The notes under the pieces were generated by a model. That model was given only the letters and a program-made list of their open reading frames with translations. It was not told the DNA's origin and made no database searches. Positions 49,775 through 59,900 of a DNA stretch of 64,000 nt are shown here, one piece after another. Positions within the stretch are counted from its first letter, which is position 1. Each line of letters starts with the position of its first letter. The translations under genes and the position numbers were made by a program. The stretch lies in NCBI GenBank assembly GCA_000149265.1, contig CH003028.1, positions 436,696 through 500,695 on the forward strand, in the 5' to 3' direction. This stretch comes from Ciona savignyi. Lineage: Eukaryota; Chordata; Ascidiacea; Phlebobranchia; Cionidae.

Positions 49775-51244
49775 ATGAACAAATTGAATGTCTTGCCGCT
49801 ACAAGGTGATGTCATAAAATCCAAGCTACGGGAGTTAAGAGTGATTTTTGAAACAAGCTACGGACCGAAAGGCAAACTCAAGTTATTTTATAGAGACCAA
49901 AGTAATGAAATCAGTTGCGGTTCATCGTCTTCGTTTTTATTCAATTATGCCTTGAAAACACATGAGGAGGAACCAATTATAAAGCTAATAATTACAAGCA
50001 TTAAACAACATGTGGCCAACTACAAAGATTTCGGTATCTTTTGTTCTTTATTATGCTTTTCATTAATACTTCAGGGGTTAAGCCTTGATGTACCAATTTC
50101 TATTGTTACAAAATGCTATGAAAGGTTTCTCGCTGATATACCGCCGTTTTTTCAAAGCGTATCACAAAATATTGATGTTGGCTCACTAAAGGCATTTTTA
50201 AATTTACTAAGTGGTATAGTTCGCAGCAAACAAGTTCTTAGATTGAACCAAAATGAAATTGAAAATTTTTCAATACAAATAACAAAGGCTTGTGTTAAGC
50301 AACTGCCGTCCCATGTCTGGAAAACTCAGAATCCGTTCCCAACAGTAGTTTATCAGCGTAATTGTGCAAAGAATGGAAATATTCACTATTTCAATGGAGT
50401 ATTGATGGATCTATCTCACCACACTTCAGCTGATATTCAAGAACTGTGTGAAAATTTAATATCAAAAAGAAATCTTCGGGTTTTAGTCGTTAACTTACAG
50501 CAGCTTGAAGAAGCTCAAAACGATCTGTTTAAAACAGCAAACTCAGTTCCCAAACTTACAAATGCTGTGCTGGAAAAGTTTACCCGGAAAATTGTGGATT
50601 GCAACATTTCTGTTTTATTCAGTCAACGGATTATCGGTGATCATACAAAAAAGTATTTATTGGAAAATAATACAACTGTCATAGATCGCATTGGGCAAAC
50701 TGGTATTGAAACAATAAAAGAAATTACCAAGTGTAAAATTATTCAATATTTTTGCGAAGACCTGCAAAATTATGTTGGTAGTATTGAGTCTTTGAATTCA
50801 GTTACGTTTGATACCAAATCATATATTCTCGTCTCTAACTCTACTGTTCCTCTTTGTTCTCTTCTTGTATTCTATGGCAACCCAACTATAGAAAATGATG
50901 TGCGGCATGTTTGTACTGCTGCAATGCACACTTTCTGGCACACCGTTAATAGTCAGAAAGTTGTTGTTGGCGGTGGCCACTTGGAAGCAAGACTTGCTAA
51001 ACATTTACAAAGTATCTACCGAACAAAATCTCCACCAGATCAAATACCATGCTCAAATGGCCAATTTTTAACTTGCCTACAAAGTTTCTGCAACACATTC
51101 GAATATATCGGTAAACTCTTATCCGATGGTTCAATGAGTCCAATAGATATTCAAGATTGTTATGAGGCAAAATATAACGCAGTAGTGGTAGCCGTTCAAA
51201 CTGCATGTATGGTGCTAGGAATTAAATTCCAAATTACCGATTAG
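49775..51244 (+). CDS. MKKS: MKKS / BBS6 chaperonin-like protein, uninterrupted frame
   Basis: A single 489-aa frame, a little shorter than human MKKS (570 aa). It follows the group II chaperonin plan: SYGPKGKLKLF near residue 30 (equivalent of the CCT GPxGxxKML loop), an equatorial segment with PIIKLIITSIKQHV, a short apical part (FNGVLMDLS, VLFSQRIIGDH, VIDRIGQTGIETI), and the closing GGGHLEARLAKHL. MKKS works with BBS10, BBS12 and CCT subunits to assemble the BBSome needed for ciliary trafficking. The CCT ATPase motifs are not evident, as usual for MKKS. There are no introns inside the coding region. No AATAAA lies between its stop and XRCC1. Confidence 0.88.
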   Translation: MNKLNVLPLQGDVIKSKLRELRVIFETSYGPKGKLKLFYRDQSNEISCGSSSSFLFNYALKTHEEEPIIKLIITSIKQHVANYKDFGIFCSLLCFSLILQGLSLDVPISIVTKCYERFLADIPPFFQSVSQNIDVGSLKAFLNLLSGIVRSKQVLRLNQNEIENFSIQITKACVKQLPSHVWKTQNPFPTVVYQRNCAKNGNIHYFNGVLMDLSHHTSADIQELCENLISKRNLRVLVVNLQQLEEAQNDLFKTANSVPKLTNAVLEKFTRKIVDCNISVLFSQRIIGDHTKKYLLENNTTVIDRIGQTGIETIKEITKCKIIQYFCEDLQNYVGSIESLNSVTFDTKSYILVSNSTVPLCSLLVFYGNPTIENDVRHVCTAAMHTFWHTVNSQKVVVGGGHLEARLAKHLQSIYRTKSPPDQIPCSNGQFLTCLQSFCNTFEYIGKLLSDGSMSPIDIQDCYEAKYNAVVVAVQTACMVLGIKFQITD

Positions 51245-51559
51245 CTTGATTTATTTTATTCTTACCTAATGCTAAAAACATATTTTATTGAAACATGATG
51301 CATGGATTTAGAAAATAACCTAAGCAAGAGAGCATCACTAGCCATTATAAGCCATTACATTTTAAAAACATTTTAGAATGATGCTTTTTTCTTAATAACA
51401 CATACAACCGCACTGTACAGGTATATATAGGGCATTTAATCATGCTTTTATGTACCGGTATATATTTGATTTTACCAGCGAAGATATTGTTCTACTGAAT
51501 ATTCCATTCTGTACTTTTATTCCTATTAAATAGTATAATCTTGATTATCAGATATGATA

Positions 51560-51580
51560 ACAACCTTTATTTTGTAGAAC
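51560..51580 (+). promoter_or_regulatory. 3' splice acceptor directly before the XRCC1 ATG
   Basis: ACAACCTTTATTTTGTAG then AAC and the ATG at 51581. This pyrimidine-rich acceptor fits either a 5'UTR intron or a spliced-leader trans-splice site. Confidence 0.6.
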
Positions 51581-53119
51581 ATGCCACAAATTAAGTTGCA
51601 ACATATTGTCTCCTTTAGTAGTGAACACAAAGTACATAAAGTTGAGAATCTGCTAAAGGGTGGCAAGTGGAAATGTGGTAATCCGGGGGAAAAACAAGGG
51701 TTTGTTGTTTTCCAATTCCCCAAAGCAACTAAAATATCTTCCATTGATGTCGGGAACAATGGATCAGCGTTTGTGGAAGTCCTGGTTTGCAGGACAGGTG
51801 GAGAGGAGAAATATGAAGTCCTCCTTGTTGCATCCTCGCTTATGTCACCAGTAGATAGCAGGAATGAGAAGTCGACCAACACAGTTCGGATGTTTGGTTC
51901 GGATAAACTGTCATCGGCTTCGGACCAGTTGTGGGACCAAGTGAAAGTAGTTTGCACCCAACCGTTTAACAAGCACATCGCGTATGGACTGTCATTCATT
52001 CATTTTAACACTCCTGAAGAAGAAAAAGACACCATCCAGGAAAGTGTTCAGGAAAAGGCCACTCAATTAGAAAATAAGAAATTGTCTTTAAAAAAGGGTG
52101 AAGCAAAAAAGGAAACTCCTTCGAAGGTTTCAGGAAACAAACAGAAGTTAGTAGAATCAGGAAGCAAACAGAAGATAACGTCAGGTCTAAAACGGTCGGC
52201 TGAACCTGAAGGTCAATCTACTCTGAGTAAAAAACAACTTTTAGGAAACAAACTAAAAACCGAAACAAAAGCTCCCAGTAGTAAAAATTCATCGGACCGA
52301 ATATTAAATGGGGTGGTCGTTGCGCTAAGTGGCTACCAGAACCCTTTAAGAGGCCAAATTCGGGAAACAGCACTGAAAATGGGTGCTCAGTACAGAAAAG
52401 AGTGGAAAAATGATTGTACACATTTAATTTGTGCATTTCGCAACACACCTAAGTACAGTCAAGTGATGTTAGCGGGTGGTAAAATTGTTAAGCATACGTG
52501 GATCATGGAATGCTGGGCCAATAAAAAGTTATTAAACTGGAAAAAATATAGCTTAGCTCCAGTATCTAGTGATGATGAAGCCACCTCTGACACTGATGCC
52601 GGCCATGCTGTGAAAGATGCAGCAAAAGAAGATCCCAGCACTTCAAAAATGGAGTCTGTTCCCTCCAAATCAGAAGAGGAAAAAGACATATATGACGAAT
52701 CAACTGATGTAGAAGACAGTGACGACACTGATACTGAAATCAATGCATTCCTGGCAAGCAACAATAAACCTAAAGTAAAAGTTGAAAATACAGACGACTC
52801 CATTAATGGGTGTGATGTGTCCAAACTAAAAGAACTTCCAAATTATTTTTCAAATGTATCTTTTTACATTCTGGGAGACTTTACTCCCGCTGTCAAGCGA
52901 ATGTTACAGCGGCATATTATCGCTTTTGGTGGCTCCTTGCAAGAGTCAATCAATGACAATGTTAAGTATGCGCTTACTCAAAGTAGTTGGAATAAGGAGC
53001 TACAGAATGCATTGGATCATAACCGATCCGTAACTTTTGTGCGGCCTGAATGGGTATTTAAATGTGGCCAAGCAGTAAGTTTATTACCATGCACCATGTA
53101 CACTGTTATGCCAACTTAA
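51581..53119 (+). CDS. XRCC1: XRCC1 DNA single-strand break repair scaffold, uninterrupted frame
   Basis: A single 512-aa frame. The XRCC1 N-terminal domain (about 1-147) has IDVGNNGSAFVEVLVCR and YEVLLVASSLMSP, which in vertebrates contacts DNA polymerase beta. BRCT1 is at about 240-325 (GAQYRKEWKNDCTHLICAF, WIMECWANKKLLNW), the part that reads poly(ADP-ribose). An acidic Ser/Thr run (DESTDVEDSDDTDTE, about 372-386) resembles the CK2-phosphorylated PNKP/aprataxin docking region. BRCT2 is at about 419-505 (WVFKCGQAVSLLP), the DNA ligase III site. A basic linker (KRSAEPEGQSTLSKKQ) may be the nuclear signal. It is shorter than human XRCC1 (633 aa), mostly in the linkers. It follows MKKS by 336 nt on the same strand. 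Confidence 0.95.
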   Translation: MPQIKLQHIVSFSSEHKVHKVENLLKGGKWKCGNPGEKQGFVVFQFPKATKISSIDVGNNGSAFVEVLVCRTGGEEKYEVLLVASSLMSPVDSRNEKSTNTVRMFGSDKLSSASDQLWDQVKVVCTQPFNKHIAYGLSFIHFNTPEEEKDTIQESVQEKATQLENKKLSLKKGEAKKETPSKVSGNKQKLVESGSKQKITSGLKRSAEPEGQSTLSKKQLLGNKLKTETKAPSSKNSSDRILNGVVVALSGYQNPLRGQIRETALKMGAQYRKEWKNDCTHLICAFRNTPKYSQVMLAGGKIVKHTWIMECWANKKLLNWKKYSLAPVSSDDEATSDTDAGHAVKDAAKEDPSTSKMESVPSKSEEEKDIYDESTDVEDSDDTDTEINAFLASNNKPKVKVENTDDSINGCDVSKLKELPNYFSNVSFYILGDFTPAVKRMLQRHIIAFGGSLQESINDNVKYALTQSSWNKELQNALDHNRSVTFVRPEWVFKCGQAVSLLPCTMYTVMPT

Positions 53120-53903
53120 CGTAGGTGGTAGGTAAGCTTGGAGCTGGGAGGTGGTTTTGTCTTGCCTAGGCCTTAGACAAAGCACTTCACGGACATTGCC
53201 TGAGCAAAAGGTTATCTGAAATTAAACAATTGGAACATATTCTAACAGATTTGGCAACTGGAACATGGTCCAAAATATTGTAGTGTTAGAGTTGCTCTCC
53301 TTAGTTATGACAAAAATGATATTCATGTCTGATACATATTCTCTTAAACTTTTAACCAGAATACAATATATATTACTTCTGCATCTGTAACGGTTAAAAT
53401 TTTAAAGCGATTTTTTACAAAGACATAAATTTAAAGTTAGAGGTGTAAACCGCACTTTTGGCATTTATATTTCATGCAGAATGTGAATTAAAACTTTGCT
53501 TAGGACTTAAAGCAATAATTTAATCTAAAAATCAACCAACATTTACTATGATGATCTACTATTGCACCCCTTACAAAACAACCAAGTTTATACTGACCGT
53601 GTAGTGGTCAATTATTTTCTGCAACTGCATTAAAGAAGTATTAAATGAATATGAAGCAAAAATCCGTTTATTAAAATAAAATCGTGGAATACAATTTGTA
53701 TGTGGTATTTAAATCTGCTACTTGTAGTCCTGTGCTTAAAATAGTTTTATTAAGTTACCCATTTAATATTACACATTGTGAGTCATATAATACTGGTAAT
53801 AGTAAGAAAAACAATTGACTTTTAAAATTTACATTTATATACAGTATTTCAGATTATAGTAGACTTAACATCGATTCAACTGAAAGATAAACTGACTTCA
53901 ATC
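53120..53903. other. Shared 3' flank of XRCC1 and the ZP gene
   Basis: Convergent gene ends. A short SINE-like piece (AAAGCACTTCACGGACATTG) is at 53180-53205. No gene. Confidence 0.5.
53667..53680. terminator. Bidirectional poly(A) signal
   Basis: TTTATTAAAATAAA contains AATAAA on the plus strand (53675-53680, for XRCC1) and on the minus strand (53672-53667, for the ZP gene). Confidence 0.5.
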
Positions 53904-56900
53904 TTAAAGGGTAAGGTGTGGTGTCCCAGACAGCCATGCTCTGTTTCTAGCTTGGCCAATCACATAAATAGCAACTACTATCGCAACTAGAAATACAACG
54001 CCAAGTAAGACAGTAGTAGCTACTGTGGAGATATCCATTGAATCTGAAAGTTCTATTTTTTTACCAAGCCCAGCTCGGATTTTGGCATCTCCAACCACTG
54101 GATCAAGCAATAAATCTAAAAAAGATACCATTTCATTTCTTGATGATAATTAAGTCATAATTCTTTAACCAATAGGTTGATACAAGGTTTAAAGTGATTG
54201 CACTGTAATTACATTTACTCTAGGTTTATGATAATACTTCTTAAGAAGTTTTTTAAATTAAACTTTTATTGGTAAATTGGTCATTTAACAGTCCACACAT
54301 TGTGAAAATGTCAAAAATATTTACATAAGCGACATTGGTCACAGTACAATTGTTATTTATTAAACTATCATTGGTGTACAATTAGTCAGGTTTTTTAAAT
54401 CATAATGTATTACTTAACAGTTGATCAGACTACTTTCAAAGTTTTGTATGTCTATAAACAAGATGCTAACGGATGTTGCTTGAACCTGTTAATATGTAAT
54501 GGGATATGACGCGAGATATTATTGGTTTATTCCCATTAATGAAAAAACGCAAGATAGCTATCATGAAGGTAATCGGCAGGCACAAAAAAGATGGATTCTG
54601 GTAGAAATCCCTAATTTTTCAAATTACCTCTACAAGTTTGTCCATCCGTATTAATGACGTAATTAACTGGGCATGAACATTCTACCTTTCCATCTCCAAG
54701 TGGGATGCAATGATGGGAACAACCACCATTAAACTAGGGGGATAATTTGCATTGTGAAAAACTGTTTTTAATGATATCCTAGGAGGGGTATCAGTGCAGC
54801 ATTAATTCTAGATCAGCACAAGGAAAACAAATTAGAAAGGCAGACACCGAGTTACGTAAATGTGGCAGGGTGTGAATTATTAGTCAAGAAATTTTGACAA
54901 ACTACATTGCGGATCATCGCATGCCTTCAGAAGAGGCATCGTACAATATACACAATAATCATGTTTTACCACTCCACTCTTAACCTATTACACAGCCTGA
55001 TTACTGTATTGTTTAAAACTAGGTGCAATTTATTTTGATAGGAAAAAACATATTTTACATAGGAAAAAATACTTCCTATACAAAAAAAACAAAAACAGTT
55101 TTAATTAACCTATTGGACTAACAAATATAACAAGTGTTAGAAACGAAAGGTTTTCTGCATTATCTTACTGTGTCACAAGCAGTAGGTGGTCCCTTTACAA
55201 AGATTGGGCCGTAACTCCAAATATTTTTTGGTGTGTCGGAGATGATACTTCTTCTTCCAACCGATGCACAGCTTGGCTGAGAGGAGCAGTAAATTATCAT
55301 AAAAAATCTGTTTCAGATTTTCCCAAATATCAAGGAAAAATTAAAAAAGCCAGTTATTTTCAAACACATGGTTTGCTGTTACCTTTACACTACTGGGCCA
55401 AACTAATCACTTATAATACAATGGTAGTGTACACAACGATAAGCACTGCTCAATAGAACGGCACGACAAAAATCTAAGGGAATGAATCAAGCCTAGAAAC
55501 AAAGGTCATTGATATTTTTAAACAATGCAGGATATGATATTCATTCTTAATTTTTAAAAAGGAAAACACAGGAAAGTTTTTACATAGACAACATTGGATT
55601 ACTTTGCGTCTACCATCGATTTATTCAGGCTATTAGTATGTTGTGTATTATTAATTTTACTTCAGTTTGAACCCATTATTTCACTATGTTGTTTATGTGA
55701 TATCTGCCAAGTGCCTTGCCCATTGACACATTAATGAATTTTAACTCCCCACACCATAACCTTTTGACTGTCTATAATACTTACAGCTGCAGTGCAATTG
55801 TTTGGCAACCGTAGATCACACATATTGATGGTGCAGTGTACAAACAAACTGACACCCCCAGTGCTCCATACAAAAGAGCGGAACCCAATTCGAACTTGGG
55901 ATGACTGGTAGTTCATAAACACCTTGTTGGCATCTATGTATACAGAATCAGCAACTGCACATCTAGAAGAAAGATTAAATTTAATATGATTAAATAAATG
56001 GGGATTCGTTTTTTTATTCCAAGAAAGCTAGGAAAAACTGTCAAACAGTGTTTACCACGCTGTGAAAATATTGAAAAAATAGATGTAAACATTACACATT
56101 TTTTTGTTTATTTTTCACTGTGTTTAAGGTTTCATTTAAATTCACTAGTGATTGGTTGGAAATTAGAACCCACTGCAAATAAAACCTCAAAATTTACACA
56201 TAGCAGTCCAAGTTTTTACAGATTTAAAACATTTATTGCTTTATTAAGAGCAATACCAATTACTAAGAGCAAGGCCAAATAACAGGTTTGAAACTTACAA
56301 TAGGATACGCTTTCTTATCTGCGTGGGTGGGAAAACACAAAGAGCCGTAATAAAATGAGAAATTGGCAATTTACCTCATGCTCACAATCTCCCAAACAGA
56401 GGTATTGCAGTATGTTAAGTATGAGAAAAGATGGTTTTGTTACATTATCCCACCTACGATTACTGTTTTTCGGTGCATGATACTTAACACTAACAGTCTA
56501 TGGGGTTATGCAGAATTTACTTGGTTCTTCTGGTACTAATTGCTACAAGTTGTTGCCTTGATCCCGATTCAAAAGAATTGTTCAAACATTAAGTATTGTG
56601 GGTACTAGGTAGTCTGACGGTGACTCGTGTTATGTTTTTAACAATTGTTATCCCACCACATGGATAAACAACATATGTTCTTTGTATAAGTAAAATATGC
56701 AGAATATTAGTATCCCATATATACGGTATATTAAAAGTAAAACAAAGTAAATGATTTTAATCCCACCCAGCGGAAATGATATCATATTTGATTGCAGCAG
56801 AAGCATCGTTGGTTTCAGTCACCCAGCAGTCAGTTGCCTAGATTAAAGATTTCATTACAGATATATACATATATATATTAAATGTATAAAAGGTAACTAA

Positions 56901-59900
56901 ATATGCCCTTTAAAAATGTTAATTGCACTATAAAGACATCACCATAATATTCATCATTTAAACCAATTTGTAAACCTGTTCATTATCCATGCGATGCATG
57001 ATTACAACTCTTGTACAGCTTAAGGATTATTGTATCTCATGAGTAATAATTCTGTAATTTTAATCCTTAAGGGTCCTAATTGAATATCATTTTGTGCAAG
57101 CAATAAAATTATATATCAATACAATAACTAATGTCCAAGTTACGCCATACGACTTAGCACATTTTTCACAAAATAATCAGTGACATCATGCCCATACCTG
57201 CATAATGTACTGAGTGGGATCTGCGTTGGACACCATGGCAAAGTAGATGAACTGTGGCACAACAAAGGTCAAAGACTGCGTTTGGTTGTTGCTGAGAGCA
57301 TTTGCGAATGTTGAATCATTATACATCACAAGAATTTGAGAAAAAGTGCCGGATATTGTACCACGAGTTACATTGATGGCTCTGAAAAAAAAATAGTGTA
57401 GGTCTAAAAAAAGACCTATCTTCATGATACAGAGCAATGTTACAAATAATTTAAACTAGATCAATCATATTTAGGATAGGATACTTCTCTATCCCTAGAG
57501 CTGATAATTGGACCTATTAAAGTGTGTTTAAGACATTGTTAAAGTTTTTGGTTAACCCAAGTCGAGTAGCCAAATGGCTGGTTTCAATCCCCACAACCTT
57601 TTGTCTGCCATTTGATACTGTATTAATAAGATAACCAGAAAGACATTTGGTAACATCTGGCAGTACTATATTTTGTGAGTTGTACAAACATCAAGGCTAA
57701 CTGTCCACTTTACATAATAGCAGAATTGATGTTTTATATACACTATTAACAGTACTGGTACTGACCTTGACAAAAATTATTATATATGAAGCGACACATG
57801 AGGGTGTATGACCCACTATAACGACTTTCGTTATCTCTGCTCCAGGATTATACATAATATTTTATCCTATATATAACATCGTTAGTCGACATCTATGAAT
57901 ATATTACTTTTATAGCCTAATAACTCAACCCTGTGATGCCGAAAGTATTACGAAATGTTGCTTAATGCATTGTATTTGCAATTTTTGTACAGCTTGCAAT
58001 CCTGTTGGTGGGCGCAATGTCATAAATCACCTTGCATGACTACTTTAAAGTTACCTAACCTCCCAGCTGGCAATTGAATACACTGCCACTCACTGTAGTA
58101 CAGTTCAAAGATGAAATAAGACCCAACTTACTTCCGAGAGACACTTAACCCCGAACCATATGTAACATTGTACTGGCTTTGATATGTGCATGAGAACTGC
58201 TCCAGGAACTCTACCTGTCGGATGATAACGGCTCCTACCGCTATAGAATACTCAGAGTTGCGTAATTTGTATGTGTATTGTATGTGGCCAGGCGTAACCT
58301 GAAAAAGTACAGATATTATTACTAGATGTTAGTATTTTAACAGGCAAATGGTTAAAATATATTTGATCTCATGGTAACAAAGGAAAGACCCGGCTGGCTG
58401 GTCTAGCGGTTAAGTGCGTCGCTTTCAATCGAAAGGTTTCAGGTGCGAAACTGGTCGCTAGCTATAGTCAGCTGTGTCCTTGGGCAAGGCACTTTACGGA
58501 CATTGCCTGAACCCAGCGGATTAATGGGTTCCACCAAATTGAAGGAACGTGTCTATCATATACAACACACTGCAATAGCTCCGGTAACCCGACGATGGGC
58601 GCGAGGTGATCTGACGATTGCCCATGTGATAACCCCCTTGGTTTTCCCATTCATGGGGATAAACATGATTAAAAAAGACATTAAACCTGATAATCTTGTC
58701 ACATCATAAACCCAACCCATTTGTACAACCAGCAGTGTTTGTACAAGATATATAACTCTATATTTAGCACATTAAGACCCCCAGGCTAAATATAGCCTAA
58801 CAGTTAATTAGATTTATGTCTTTAACTTTAAGCAGGATACTTTGATTTCTATAAACCTACTAAATAAAGGTTTATTCAAGTAAAGGCAATGCTGCTGTAA
58901 AATACACTCGTCTGGTAACCTGAAAGGGAACACATGGTAAATGGTATTGAGATGATCCGCAAGACCGCTGTACAGTTTTTGATTATTTCCTTAAGGGTAA
59001 TTCCCATGGGGAAATCCCTTTTTAAATCTTAAGCGGATAATATATTCGTGTTTTATCATAGGTATTGAAAAACACAAGACCTTGTCACACGGAAAATCAA
59101 ACGTCAGATTATATTGCGTACACTGTTGTGCTATCGAAGCTAGTGCAGCGTGTTATATATATTTGATACGTTTCTAGTTTTAGTAAACCACTTAGCTTCT
59201 TGTCCGACAACACAAACTTCTAGTATTCATTCAGTAAGGCACCCACGTATCATGCGATACCTTGGCTAATATATGTTTTAGTTTAGTTTAGTTTATTCAT
59301 TTTTTTGCCCCAGTTTTTAAAAATGGCAGACAAATATAATCACAATACAGGAACAGGAACGGAAAAAGACCGCAAAACGAACAGTCGTTAAAACACGTCA
59401 TTGAGAAAATAGATATAATTTAATAAATATAGCGTACGCGGCCGCCAAACCTAGGCGAAAGAACAATATTAAGCGATCCAAATTTAATTAGGATCAAAAC
59501 GACTACTTTCCAGGCCACCCCTTCTCCTAAAGATGACTCCCCCATTGCACGGGTCTCTTTACCGCACACTTTTCTTCGAGGCTTAGTGTTATCTTATTTA
59601 TTTTATTTATTTATTTTTTTTATTTGGGTTTAGCGGCCACGTCTAATTTTACCGGATTTTATTAATTTATTGCTTGTTTTTTAGACGTGTTCTAACGACT
59701 GTCGTTTTGCCGTTTTTTCCCGTTTTCCATTTTTTTTTCAAAAATCCTGATTTATGTTTTCATCGTGGAAACAAAAAATAAACTAAACTAAACTAAACTA
59801 AAGAGCCCTGAAGAAGAGTTTGCGGTAAAGCGCGACCAGTACTGAGGGGGAGCCGGCTTTAGGAGAAGGTGTGGCCCGAATGCGTGGACCATATTGTATG

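Noticed and set aside
58389..58460. tRNA gene on the plus strand
   Set aside because: A- and B-box-like motifs are present but no acceptor stem pairs, and the sequence continues into the shared SINE body seen in many copies.
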